From Galdieria sulphuraria (taxonomy: Eukaryota > Rhodophyta > Bangiophyceae > Galdieriales > Galdieriaceae): a stretch of 64,000 nt of DNA. Made by a program: the position numbers and the translations under genes. Of the stretch, positions 12,409 through 23,400 are shown one piece after another. How positions within the stretch are numbered: the first letter of the stretch is position 1; each line of letters opens with the position of its first letter. The stretch lies in NCBI RefSeq assembly GCF_000341285.1, contig NW_005178426.1, forward strand, positions 54,839-118,838, written 5' to 3'. Under the pieces are notes generated by a model, which had not been told where the DNA came from, searched no databases, and worked only from the letters and a program-made list of their open reading frames with translations.

Positions 12409-13189
12409 TCACACACTGATCACTTTCTCTTCAAAAGGGAGACTAGTATCAGAGGATATTATATCGACATCTCTCTTTTGTGGAGCCGCTTCAAACGTTG
12501 CCTGTTGAAAATTTTCAAAGTTGACTTTCTCATTGTTTCCTGCGACCTCGGCTTGCAAAGTTTCTTCGGTTCCCAACACTTCAAACCCACTCCTAGAAGG
12601 ATCCGTTTCCTTCGTCTGCGAGTCTGAAGTCGTTTGATCAGGAAAATTTATTTCTGTTGAGTCAATAATCTTATCATTATTTGCTGGTGACTCCTCTTTA
12701 ACTTGATAAGATTGTCGACTTTCCCAAAGTCCTAAGCATTATATGTTATGATATTACTCAACACTAGTTGTTTTGCTAGTCTGCACCTGTTTCTATAGAA
12801 TCTTTTGGCTTTTTACCTGTGTTAGATAAAAGGCTCATTCTCGACGTATAAAGATAAAGACAGCCCAGTAGAAATAATGAGGTTATTAGGATTTTCTTTA
12901 ATTTTCCTCGCGCTTGTAGGATATTGTGGCTAAACATTTGATAAACGACAAAAGTGAGGTTTTTTTGAAAGAGGCTTTTTAAGTATCTTGTCATTGGCGC
13001 CAAAACGAGAGCATTTTTTTTAAAAGCTCGATTATAGGAGAATAATATTGTTGTAGTAAATAATGACGATTGGCCATTGTTGAGAGTCATGTGACCATAC
13101 GACAGCAAAATGCCAACTCTTAGGGATTGGTCAAACTTCCTAAAATTCTGGTGTAAATATGTAAAGCAACATTCGAAGGCCTTTATCAT
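12409..13189 (-). CDS. Unidentified membrane protein with acidic C-terminal tail
   Basis: Minus-strand frame from ATG 13189, with a likely intron 12732-12786 (GTGCAG donor; an alternative GTAAAA donor at 12816 keeps the same phase). The joined product is 241 aa. There is one clear hydrophobic helix near residue 110 (KKILITSLFLLGCLYLYTS). The second exon is hydrophilic and acidic (VKEESPANND, FEVLGTEETLQAEVAG), ending FEEKVISV. I do not recognise the family. The 5' end is uncertain because further small introns could be hidden in the first exon. It sits head-to-tail behind the EF2 gene with only about 140 nt between them. Confidence 0.45.
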
Positions 13190-13327
13190 CAAGGTTTCTC
13201 TTTGAATTGTAACCAGAAAGTCAATCAAGAATATTTCCTCGTTTAATCTGGAACATACAAAGATGACAAAAAACCACACTCATTATACTACTAACTGCGA
13301 TGATAAACCATTATACCGATGACAGAT

Positions 13328-15960
13328 TTATAGTTTATCAAAGTAATTATCAATACCGGGAATTTCTTCCTTCAAGCCCTTTCGCTTTCGAATGCCTTTC
13401 ACAATTTCAGATACTTTCTCTGCTGGATCCCGAGGGTCGCCATTAACCAGTTGCCAATGATCAAACACACACTGAGGAAACGCTTGTCCCGAAGTTGCAG
13501 AACGTAAATCAGCAGTAAACCCAAACGACTCGGAAACAGGAAGATATGCTTTGACATTGAACAACGGAGTTCCCGGTCTCTGAGCTTCCTCAAAGACATG
13601 CCCTCTCTTCCTATTCAAAACACCATAAATAGCACCAACTGCTTGTTCTGGGCATTGAATTTCGACCAGATAAACAGGTTCCAATAATCTTGGCTCTGCC
13701 ATCAATTGGGCACCATAGTAACATCTCCTTGCAGTCGGAATGATTTGACCACCACCACGATGAATAGCATCGGAGTGAAGTGTGACATCCAAAAAGTTGA
13801 AGGAAATATTACGCATATTCTCTTCGCAAATGGCACCTTCCTTCGCTGCATGTTGAAATGCTGCTATACAAGAGTCTTTGATTTCATTTAAATATTGAAC
13901 AGCCTTGGTTCGGTCCATCAACAAATTGGGACCCGTAGTTTCGGGTCCAAAAGCCCATATCTTACGTGCAGCGTCTTCATCCATACCAAATTCATCTCTC
14001 AACGTCTTTGCTCGTTGCTTGGGATCGTCTCTCGGACCTACTTTGCCTTCCTCAATGGCCTCTGCAAGTCCTTCTGGTAGTGGTTCTGCATATACATACA
14101 AACGATTGTGTTTGTTAGGGGATTTACTCAAACAAACTGCCGTTTCTTCTGGATTAGGTCGGCCTACTACAGTTTCTCTGAAAGAAACTACCGGTTGCGA
14201 TACTCTGATTTCAGCTCCATTCATATATTCCTCTTGAAGATCCTTCAAACAAATCTCCAGATGCAATTCTCCAGCACCAGCAATAATATGCTCACCGGAT
14301 TCTTCGATAATACATTCGACCAAAGGATCTGACTTGGAAAGTCTCTTGAGACCCTCTACCAGCTTCGGCAAGTCACTTGGATTCTTCGGTTCTACGGCAA
14401 CACGTACAACAGGAGAAACGGAATATTTCATATTTTTCAAAGGAAAAGCTTCCTCTAAATCTGTTATCGTACCAGATTTGACCAAATATTGATCAAGTCC
14501 AACCAAACCAACTGTATTTCCACAAGGCACTGATTCGACAGCTTCAGTCTTTCTGCCCATCATCAATAGAGTTCTCTGAATGCTCTTTGAGAACAAATCT
14601 TTCTTAGTTCCTGGTTCATAGTTTGGACCAAGTATGCGGACCTAATACAGTGAGCACGCAATATACTCTTCATCGATGTATTGAACTCACCTTCATTCCT
14701 GTCTTCACAGTTCCTGAAAACACTCGTCCAAAAGCAACAAACCTTCCCTTGTCTGTGGCAGGAACCATCTTTGAAATATAGACCATCAAAGGACCATTAG
14801 GATCACAATTACGAATGGCTGTTGCTGCCGCATCATCCATAGGACCTTCATAAAGATTCTCAACTCTGTATTTCTGAGCTACTGCAGGAGAAGGCAAATG
14901 CATAACCATCATTTCTAAAAGTGCACCATCGGCTGGAAGCCACTTTTGCAAAACTCTTTTCATCAATTGCTTCTGACGTAACTGCTTATCTTCTGAAGTC
15001 AATTTGATACCCAATCCTTGAAGGAGCTTGTCAAGCTCCTCCACCTTATCTGACATTGCAAGATCGATTATCTTCTTGATTGGTTTGATAACAAACTCGT
15101 TGAATCCTCTTTCGGCTCCAGCCTGTTCTCTTTTCATCCATTTCTTTCCAGCCTTGTCATAATAATTATTTCCCCATAACCTTTCTGTCATCTTTTGCAC
15201 ATCTATGCCTAATTTTTTGGCATACATGCGAGCCATTCGAGGAAGCGTGAAAGCCCAACCATGAAGACCTGCAGAGAAAGCGACAGTTCCAGCTTCAGGA
15301 GAAACCTGCACGTCACCAAGTTTTTCATCTTGATAAGTGCTTATGATAACATTGGCATTCTCAATGACCCTCAAGAAGTTTTGATACATATCTTCTGAGT
15401 CCAACTGCAATTCAAGGAAGGCACGATCCAGTTTGTTGATTGCAAGTACAGGTTTAATGCGTTCGGTAAGAGCCTGACGAAGCACTGTTTCTGTTTGAAC
15501 GCAGACTCCCTCAACACAGTCAACTACCACCAAAGCACCGTCGGTTACTCTAAGTGCTGCAGTGACTTCAGAAGAAAAGTCCACGTGCCCAGGAGAGTCA
15601 ATCAAATTGATTAAGAAGTCTCTTCCTTCCGAGTCTTTGGGAAGGTCCACATCTGCAGGTATATGGAAGTACAAAGAAATACCAGTTGACTTGATAGTGA
15701 TACATCGTTCTTGTTCATCTGGGCGAGTATCTGTCAAACGGGTGTCACCTGCTGCTTCTGTTGCGATAATACCTGCAGCTGCCACAAGAGAGTCCGTCAG
15801 GGTGGATTTGCCGTGGTCCACGTGTGCAATAACTGACATATTGCGGATATTGTGTTTCTTTGTCATCTGATGCCATAGCTCGTCAATAGTAAAGTTGACC
15901 TAAAACACCAACACAGTTTAACAAAACACGATACATACTGTATCTGTAACTTCGTACCAT
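13328..15960 (-). CDS. EEF2: Eukaryotic translation elongation factor 2
   Basis: Three minus-strand exons (15958-15960, 14691-15899, 13328-14641) encode 841 aa, the family's usual length. The first exon is the ATG alone, followed by a 58-nt intron, after which the protein continues [20 protein letters not shown]. The GTPase domain has [30 protein letters not shown] and INKLD. The diphthamide histidine motif [16 protein letters not shown] is intact, and the C-terminus is [12 protein letters not shown]2 drives GTP-dependent ribosomal translocation in the cytosol. The second intron is 49 nt (14642-14690). Nothing suggests loss of function. Confidence 0.97.
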
Positions 15961-16634
15961 TTTCTGTGAAACAATTCAAGCCGCGTGAGAAGTAAGACGG
16001 CGGTGAAACGACCAATTTAAGATGACATTGCCACGATGATGCTGCCAATAGCTAAAAAAGGATCCGAGTGCAATACTTTGCAATGGATGACAAACTACTT
16101 TGAGTATTTTGTTGAATACAATATAATCATCGATAACAATAACTATGGAAGGATATATCGGTCTTGAGTTCTTCTAGAGTTGGGTCAATAGAATGATCCT
16201 ATCAACCAACTTCGTCTATTATTTGGGAAGCATCTTTTGTGGGAAAGCTTAATATATTATTGACTTGATATAATATTCCGCTATGAATGCTTATTAATTA
16301 CTTTCGACCGTTAAGGTTCTCCCCATGGCAAAAAATAGTTTACCAATTTTGGTACCTGTGCTCTTTGTATTCTAAAAGTCTTGATTAATACCACTCTACA
16401 CAATTATACGTGACCAACAGTCCTCAAGTAAACTAGCAATATAGCAAAATATAGCTGATGTGAATAAATACAAATATTCTTGCGTCATAAACCAACGGTT
16501 TAAAGCTCAACAAGGATGGTTGACAATAAAATCAGTAAATATGTGAAAACTTTTGCAACTTTATCTTCAACTGTCTTCATTAGAGAACAAAAAGGTCGAG
16601 TCTAGCTTTGACAAAGTTTCAGAATGGTCTCCAA
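15961..16634. other. Intergenic, no gene seen
   Basis: This stretch holds the EF2 promoter and the 3' flank of the eL37 gene. I see no coding frame or RNA gene. Confidence 0.5.
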
Positions 16635-17029
16635 TTATATTCCAGAAGTTGCAGAGGCAGGATGTTTAGAAGAAGCTTTCACACCCTCTCTAAAACCATT
16701 TTTGAATCGTCGCGGTAAATGTCTCAAGTACCTCATTCTGCCAGTACCCGTAGTTCGCCTTCTTATCGACTTTTCGGACCAGTTGACTTGTTTCATTTTA
16801 GAACTCAAACAACCAATTATAGTTTCAAGTATAACACTTACACCTTCTCTTTTTCGCGGATGGATAGCCACAAGATGCACAGCGCTTCTTTTGTAGATGA
16901 TACGCTCTTCGCCCACAGCGTATACATAGAACGTGGGTTTTGTTATTCCGTTTGCCGAAACTTGAAGTTCCTTTTGTCTAAACACCAAGATTAGTATTTG
17001 ACGTGAAAACATGAGGAATACTCAACCAT
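16635..17029 (-). CDS. RPL37: 60S ribosomal protein L37 (eL37)
   Basis: Three minus-strand exons (17027-17029, 16842-16977, 16635-16786) give 96 aa, normal for eL37. The first exon is the start codon alone. Exon 2 then reads [25 protein letters not shown] and [16 protein letters not shown], which carries the zinc-binding CxxC...CxxC pairs. Exon 3 has [20 protein letters not shown] and [14 protein letters not shown]. Introns are 49 and 55 nt. The long minus-strand frame that runs through the introns is an artefact. The protein is a component of the large cytosolic ribosomal subunit. Confidence 0.95.
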
Positions 17030-17491
17030 TTTCTAAACTGGAATAAAAATGACAGTCTTCTCTTGAATGGCAATGTGGCGACGCCGCCCAACCCCAAAAA
17101 TACTCAATCGCCTTTAGAATCAAATAAAGGAAGATGAAACAATGTGCCAGGTTTTGGTTTCCTACAAATTTTCGCACAGTTATCGTCACATCTAAAATGA
17201 AAGCGTCAGAGCAATAAAGGAAACCATAAATTCAGCTTCGACAAAGATGTTCAAAAGATTTGTCTCCGTAGACAGAGTTTATTTGTGTTGTTCTTTGCAA
17301 AATGGAATTTCTTCCTTCTCTTGACAATAGTGTATTATATGAACCAATAGCAATTCTGAATTTGACATAAAACAAGGTGAGAGAGAGAGTATCGAGAAGA
17401 AGAAGACTAAAACATATACGTTGCTATCTTGCGACAAAGTTGAAGAGTCTTTGGTATCTACTGTCAATTTCGTTGTGTTGGAAACGCGTAT

Positions 17492-17520
17492 CAAGTTTTC
17501 AGTGAAATACTGAAAACTTG
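17492..17520. repeat. Perfect 12-bp stem-loop
   Basis: CAAGTTTTCAGT at 17492-17503 is followed by a 5-nt loop and its exact reverse complement at 17509-17520. Confidence 0.85.
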
Positions 17521-17669
17521 TTTGATAAGTCTCCTGTTTGCTCTTGCACTTTCCACTTAACCTATTCTAAAGAATATTTAGATAAGTTGCAAACGGAAGT
17601 GCAGATAATTTCAATCTATTCCTATTCAAGAATAATAAGAAGCATCTCAATAATGAATCTCAGGAACTG

Positions 17670-17749
17670 AGTCTCCACTCCTTTGATAGCAAGGCATTTT
17701 ATTCAAGCATACAAGGAGTCGGATTCTTCCCTATTTGGGAGTGGAGACT
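17670..17749. repeat. 12-bp inverted repeat around a 56-nt spacer
   Basis: AGTCTCCACTCC at 17670-17681 pairs with GGAGTGGAGACT at 17738-17749. A third, imperfect copy (AGTCCACTCC) lies at about 17773-17782. Confidence 0.85.
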
Positions 17750-17786
17750 TTTCAAAAGATGCACTCTTCTAGAGTCCACTCCAATT

Positions 17787-17837
17787 GGTCATGAATGGAT
17801 GATATCGGTAATATCCAGGCCTTATCCATTCATGACC
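17787..17837. repeat. 14-bp inverted repeat with nested hairpin
   Basis: GGTCATGAATGGAT at 17787-17800 pairs exactly with ATCCATTCATGACC at 17824-17837. Inside the loop, GATAT (17801-17805) pairs with ATATC (17811-17815), so the whole element can form an extended stem. Confidence 0.85.
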
Positions 17838-17971
17838 TTGCCTATTATATTGCATCGTTAACATCTGAATGAGATGGCTACTTTCTATTGTGCTATTCTT
17901 TGTAATCAAAACAACGTCTGGATGTGCCCAATTTCTTATCTGCTGCAAAACATACTATCTTTCGTCCGTTT

Positions 17972-19301
17972 TCATCTCCTTCTATGAGAATGGCTACTTT
18001 TAGAAATCTTGCTAGGTGGAGGCGGCGGAACAGCATGATACGATTCCTTTTCACGAGTAATTAATGCGCTATAAATATGAATAGAGAATTCTTTTCTTAC
18101 CAAATCACTTGACGTCTCATGCATGGAAACGTTTCTCGGCAGAGAACTCAAAGGGTCTCCTACAAAATCCTTTGACCACTCATTGGTTTCATGAAAAGTT
18201 GGTGGTGGAGGAGGAGGAGGAGGTGGCGGAAACTGAGTATCTTCAACAAGTGGTGGTGGTGGTGGTGGTGGAGGTGGCGGTAACGAATCCTCCAAATGAG
18301 TAGTTCCATTGACAGCAGTCGTCCCTAAAAAGGAATGATTGGCAGAATAGGGTGCACCAAAAGGTGCCAAAGAAGAGAAATTTCCAATATTGTTTTCTAC
18401 TCCCAAAAGATAAGGATCTGCAATAAGAGCCTGATTCTGGTACGCTTGTATTGCAGCCACATGCGAGGCACAGGCCTTTTCATATTCTAGACGAATGGCG
18501 TCCAACAAGTCTTCTACCAATGCCTTTGCTTCTTGCATCGAACGTTCATCCGTTGCCTGTATATGAAAGTATAGAGGCTCTTCAGTAGTAGCATTATTGG
18601 CTGCTGCACTGTTTCGATCTGCTCCTTTGCCTCTTAGATATACTCTGCAGTTAGTCTCCTGCTCTATGTATTTGATATAAGAAAGGTCAGGACCCTTTAA
18701 ACGTTCTATTAATCGGAAAGGTCTTCCAGCAGTCTCAAAGTCCATATTTGTAACTATCTTTTCATATAGACGATCCCTTTTATGACCTTCCGACCCTAAC
18801 CCAGGATGAGAACTTCTTAAAACAGGAGTCACACCACTTGCGGCTTCTTCAAGAGCTTCTTTAGCACTCTGAACTGCACCTGCATCACTTCCAGTAATGA
18901 GAAGAAACAAAGGTTTCTCACTATCAGGGCCACGAAAATCGGCTAGGTCCGGTTTTTCATCGGGAGCATAATAACGACCTAAAGAAAACTTTGGCAAAAA
19001 AACTCAAAACAAAGAGAGCTCTTGTTTTACCTCTAGGAACAATGGCTACCCCAAACTGCGACTCATAACTTCTCAAAGTTCCACTGTGCAATATATAGCG
19101 GCGCTGAGAACTATCATTGATATCTACAACTGCTTCGTGACTGACTCCAGTAGTCTCTTGACCCTCCTTGGTTAGTCCTCTAGCAAGCAAAGACTCATTC
19201 AAACGTCTTGCCGCTTCTGCCGCCTTTCTCTTTGCTTCATCTTCCTCGCTTTCTATTTTATCGTCCCACTTACTCTTTTTACTTGAGTCAACGTTATCCA
19301 T
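17972..19301 (-). CDS. KHDC4 (BLOM7)-like KH-domain RNA-binding protein
   Basis: Two minus-strand exons (19031-19301, 17972-18978) joined over a 52-nt intron encode 425 aa. The N-terminus (SKKSKWDDKIESEEDEAKRK, then AARRLNESLLARGL) resembles the SF1/KHDC4 leader. Two KH-like segments follow: around residues 85-145 (PRGRYYAPDEKPDL, LFLLITGSDAGAVQSAKEAL) and around 165-270 (GPDLSYIKYIEQETNCRVYL, RGKGADR, FHIQATDERSMQEAKALVED). The C-terminus has two uninterrupted proline runs of about ten residues, each preceded by an acidic stretch. KHDC4 acts in pre-mRNA splicing and snoRNA processing in the nucleus. A 54-nt in-frame segment near the end has splice-like borders, so two isoforms differing by 18 aa are possible. 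Confidence 0.85.
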
Positions 19302-19714
19302 AGTGGGAATAAAACTATCGTTCTTTCCAATCCAAAATTATTTCTAATGGAATAGAGGATTGGAGCTCTTAGCATCCTATTACTGTGAATATCTTTTTGT
19401 TACGAGTTACTTTCAGAAGACAGAGTTGTAGTAACACTTATTCACTTGAAACGATATCCCAGTCATAAAAAACAGTGAAACAAATGATGTCAACAATGTA
19501 ATTTCATAGTTAACTAGAAGGCTGTGTATTCATTACCAGTGTTTTCACTATTGCATAACTTTAATAGCTATATTGTGTATATATTCGCCATAAACATAAA
19601 TGGCAAGTTTCCATTCTTCATGAAGTTTGAACGTTCCAAAGCATGGCAATTATCTAATTCCAATGAGCATTGTCATTGTCGTTTCTGTTCATTGGCCGTT
19701 ACAATTTTTTGAAT
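19302..19714. other. Divergent intergenic region
   Basis: Shared 5' region of the KHDC4-like gene (minus) and the small gene at 19715 (plus). Nothing else is recognised. Confidence 0.4.
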
Positions 19715-20185
19715 ATGCGTCTGTCTCCTGCAAAGCGAATGGACATAACTCCTTCTAAGCTTGGAACGCCCTCAAGAGTACGAGCTTTTGATAGTGATAC
19801 TAATAAGAATGCACCATTTTCGCCAATATCACAGTTACATACTCCAAGAAGAATTCTTGGTGGGAAGCCTTCAGAAGCAAAGATGGAGAACGATGAGCAT
19901 AATTCACAAGGTTCGAAAATAACGCTTAGTGCTGTGAAAGCTTCTCCAAGACAAAAGAAAGAACTTGGCAGTGATACAATATTAAGTCCCGTTCGCTATT
20001 CAACCAGAATAAAGCAGAAAAGAGAAGGAAACGTTTCAACTCCAGATAGCAACAGAGTAAAGCAATATCTCCAACAAAGTGGCTACACATATGCTCCCAA
20101 CAAGTACGTGAAAGAAGGATTTCATTTGGAGAGCAATGAATTCCTTAAGAATAAGGAAGAGAATGCTGAAACATCGAATCCTTGA
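19715..20185 (+). CDS. Unidentified basic, disordered protein
   Basis: An uninterrupted frame of 156 aa from ATG 19715. The upstream part of the open frame has no better context, and MRLSPAKRMDITPSKLGTPS starts a continuous S/T-P-rich region. Repeated SP/TP sites (SPAKR, TPSKLGTPSRVR, SPISQLHTPRR, SPVRYSTRIKQK) suggest a substrate of proline-directed kinases. A short block near the end, QSGYTYAPNKYV, is the only part that looks conserved-like. I cannot name the family. A nuclear or cytoskeletal regulatory protein would fit, but that is inference only. Confidence 0.5.
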   Translation: MRLSPAKRMDITPSKLGTPSRVRAFDSDTNKNAPFSPISQLHTPRRILGGKPSEAKMENDEHNSQGSKITLSAVKASPRQKKELGSDTILSPVRYSTRIKQKREGNVSTPDSNRVKQYLQQSGYTYAPNKYVKEGFHLESNEFLKNKEENAETSNP

Positions 20186-20449
20186 TGAAAATATTGGAAA
20201 GTCAAAACATTTGTTGGCATCGTATAGCAACGAGTTGAAGCAATTCTTTGAAACTTTGCAAATATTAATAAACTAGTGAATATATGGAAACAATACAGCT
20301 CTGGAGATTCTTCCTCGAGAAGTTGGAGTTGTGTTGAAACGGATTCAACGTTAGTTCATACGAGAAATATTTCTCAAATTCACAAAACAAATCAATAAGG
20401 AGTCTTTACAAGGGCACAAACGCAGTCCATTCCTACTTCCTTTCACTGA

Positions 20450-23400
20450 AAGCAAGGATATAACCACCATTTTTTAGTTTCGCACAGTCACTATTCTAGA
20501 GAATTCAAGCACTCCTGGAAGAAACTTCAAAAGTACCGTTTCAAATTCCAATCAAAGCCATCCGCTATCCGCACGACAATTAGACACGACTTGGTTGATG
20601 GCACCAAAGCCCTCAACACACGTATATTTTCCTTTCGATGTGATGAGGATTTCCATTCTATTTGTTACTTGATGAAGGAAAAAATACTACTCTGTGACTT
20701 TTGTACGAAAGAAATAAATAATACGATATGGAATCTACTCCAAGACAACGAAGATGAGAAAGATATCGACGCATATATGCATTTGTTGGAGGAATATAAT
20801 AGTATTGACGATAGTGAACTGTGTAAGGCTTTGAGTAACCTAAATGAGCTTTTACAAAGAGTAAGCTCTATTCTTTGAGAACGTAAAACAACAACAACTT
20901 ATGTATTTGATTGTAGGATACTTCTATTATTATCTTCGACAGTTTATCTCAGTATCTCCAGAAAATCATCTGCAAACGGGAACTTCCTTACTGTATCGTA
21001 GTGAATGCTTTCAAGTTGTTTTTGAAGGAGATTGACATTCGGTTGGTATACTATAAGGTTATTTCACAAGAGCTATTTCTTATGTTTATTCTCTGTTTTT
21101 GTGTTAGTTCTCATACAAGCATTTCAACCCATTTCAGTGAAAGAGAGGAAATTTTCAAAGATTACTGGGAGTATGTTAAAGAAAAAATTGCAAACTTATT
21201 GCAAAAAAATGGAAACTTACTAAAAACTTCACAACTGGAGGAGTTGATAGACTTGACGATGGAAGCTATAAATTGTAATGTAGACAAGGATGGTTATGAG
21301 ACGCTCCTCAACTGTTTCATGATATCATCAATGCCCATTAAAAAGCTCTTACTGGAAAAGATTCAACTGATGAACTTAGACAAGGACATTCTTCAAAGCA
21401 ACTTTGTTCTGCCATTGTTTGAGAAGATATTCGTAGTCATTCAAGAGTTGATTCATGAACAAGGTGAGTGTTGTTTATCATTGTTAACTATTTTTTACAA
21501 AAGATATAAAGGTTTTGAAGAACTCTTCCTATTCAATCTTTCCTCTGATGGCGGTACAATTTCCAACGATGCTACGTTACATACTTGTTTTAGTTTCATG
21601 ATAGACATGTTATTAAAGACCCGAGATCCTCAATATTTGGTAGAAGGAAAGTTAGCTTTTATCGTGAATGGATTGATAAAGTATCTGAGAGAGAGTTATA
21701 GTGGATCAAATGAACTTCTGATGAATACATTCGCTGAATGGATGGCTCATTTGATTGACACTATATTTGAAAGGTTGAAATTAGAGAATTGGATCATCAC
21801 AAATAACTCGGAAGATGTGCAAGAGATGATAATCAGGGTGGCTCTATCACCTCTTCCTTTGACAGCTACCGAATTGAACATTCGAGCATTCCATTCATGG
21901 CTGCTTCTTCTCTTTGAACCGAACAAGATTTCACAAAGGTTGCTTTCTTTACAAATTACTGATATGTCAACTGGAGTTTCTCTTAATATTTTTGTAGCTG
22001 CATTTGATATTGCTTGTAACGACATTGATCAAAGAGTAAGAACTGCTGCTTTCAAAGTAGTAATTCAAGCATTGCTCTTGAACTACTTTGAAGGGCCTCT
22101 TGAAATGGATAATATTACAAAACCAGTAAGTGTTACGATGAAAGAAGACCATTCAAAAACTAAGCTATGAAATAGTCTGTAGAGTCGAGAACTTGTAGGA
22201 ATGATTTGATGGACGATATCATATCTACAACTGTTGGATGGCCAACTTCAGCAGATGAACAAGCAGCCATATATTCTTGTCTTGCTTTAGGAGTTGCTCT
22301 TATCTACAGAAAGGATTTTCGAGAAGTTATCACTCATTACTTTTGTCAGCCTAGAAAGGAAGCATTTTTTGATCGTCTCTTGGACTTTTTGAAGAACATG
22401 TTGGTAGAAGAAGTACCAGAAAGTATCACACAACATTTGTTATATCTCGTTTCTGTTTGTTTAACATTTTCCGATGCAAGCAGGCAAATACTAACCAATA
22501 GAATTGATTTCCTTAATGCAATTCTTTCTTTGGCCATATCGCAAAGCAGTTCTCTGACAAGAGGACTATCCTATGTTGTCATCAGTTTCTTCTTGGGAAG
22601 TGGATGCCATGGTTTGTATCTTCATAACAACTATACAGAAATTTCATTCTCAAAATTCTGCTAGATTCGACTCTATCCGAATATGAAACAAAACTACGGA
22701 GTTGTAAACTTCAGTTCAGACAAGATCTTATGTTCTGTCTGGATAATAGAAAGGTCTCTTCTTCTCCAATAGCGAGATTTGAAGGTTTATTACGAGGCTC
22801 TCCTCTTTCAGATTGTTTAGATGTGATAAAGGAACATTGGTCACATCTATTTCGGAATGCTCTTATTACATTGGAGACAGTTCCTTTTCAATTTTCAAAG
22901 TTTTCAGAGATTGTATCTGCCTCCGAATGTAGTTTTGGAAATTCCTCTTTGACTAGAACCATTTCAAGTAATCCACAAGACTTGTATTTTACTGATATGA
23001 AATTATCGGAGCCTTTATTACCGCCTTTTTCTATTGAAGATGAGATTTCTATCGTGAAAAAGAATTCAAGTGTAATGGAATCTTCAAATGCAGATTATTC
23101 TTTCCATATCACAAGTAGCATTGATAAGGACTATCCCGAAGAACAGCAAGAACTTTCTACATCAGAGGAAGCAAACTTTTCAGCTCATCATGACTCTGCC
23201 ATTGCAATAGTAGTAGAAGATAATCCAACTGAAAGTCGAGAAGCAGATATCAAAGCAGTAGGTATATGCAGCAATTTATATATTCCTTATTGAGTTTCGT
23301 TACATATAGGGCTTGTACGAAAAACAAAGTAACCTTTCATCGTGCTTACAAAATGAAACTGCAAATATGGAGTGGATCGACAAACTGGATAGAATATATG

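Larger units (their letters stand above)
17030..17971. other. Hairpin-rich spacer without a coding gene
   Basis: 942 nt between the eL37 start and the KHDC4-like stop, both on the minus strand. It contains three long perfect inverted repeats within 350 nt (listed separately). No convincing protein frame; a 71-codon minus frame at 17279-17494 has no recognisable features. Confidence 0.5.

Noticed and set aside
13905-14237. 110-codon plus-strand frame
   Set aside because: Lies antisense to the highly conserved EF2 coding sequence.
17780-17870. Possible C/D snoRNA (GATGA-like and CTGA boxes)
   Set aside because: Box C is imperfect and no terminal stem flanks the boxes; only the inverted repeats are reported.
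18109-18303. Val/Glu-rich plus-strand frame
   Set aside because: Antisense of the polyproline codons of the KHDC4-like gene.
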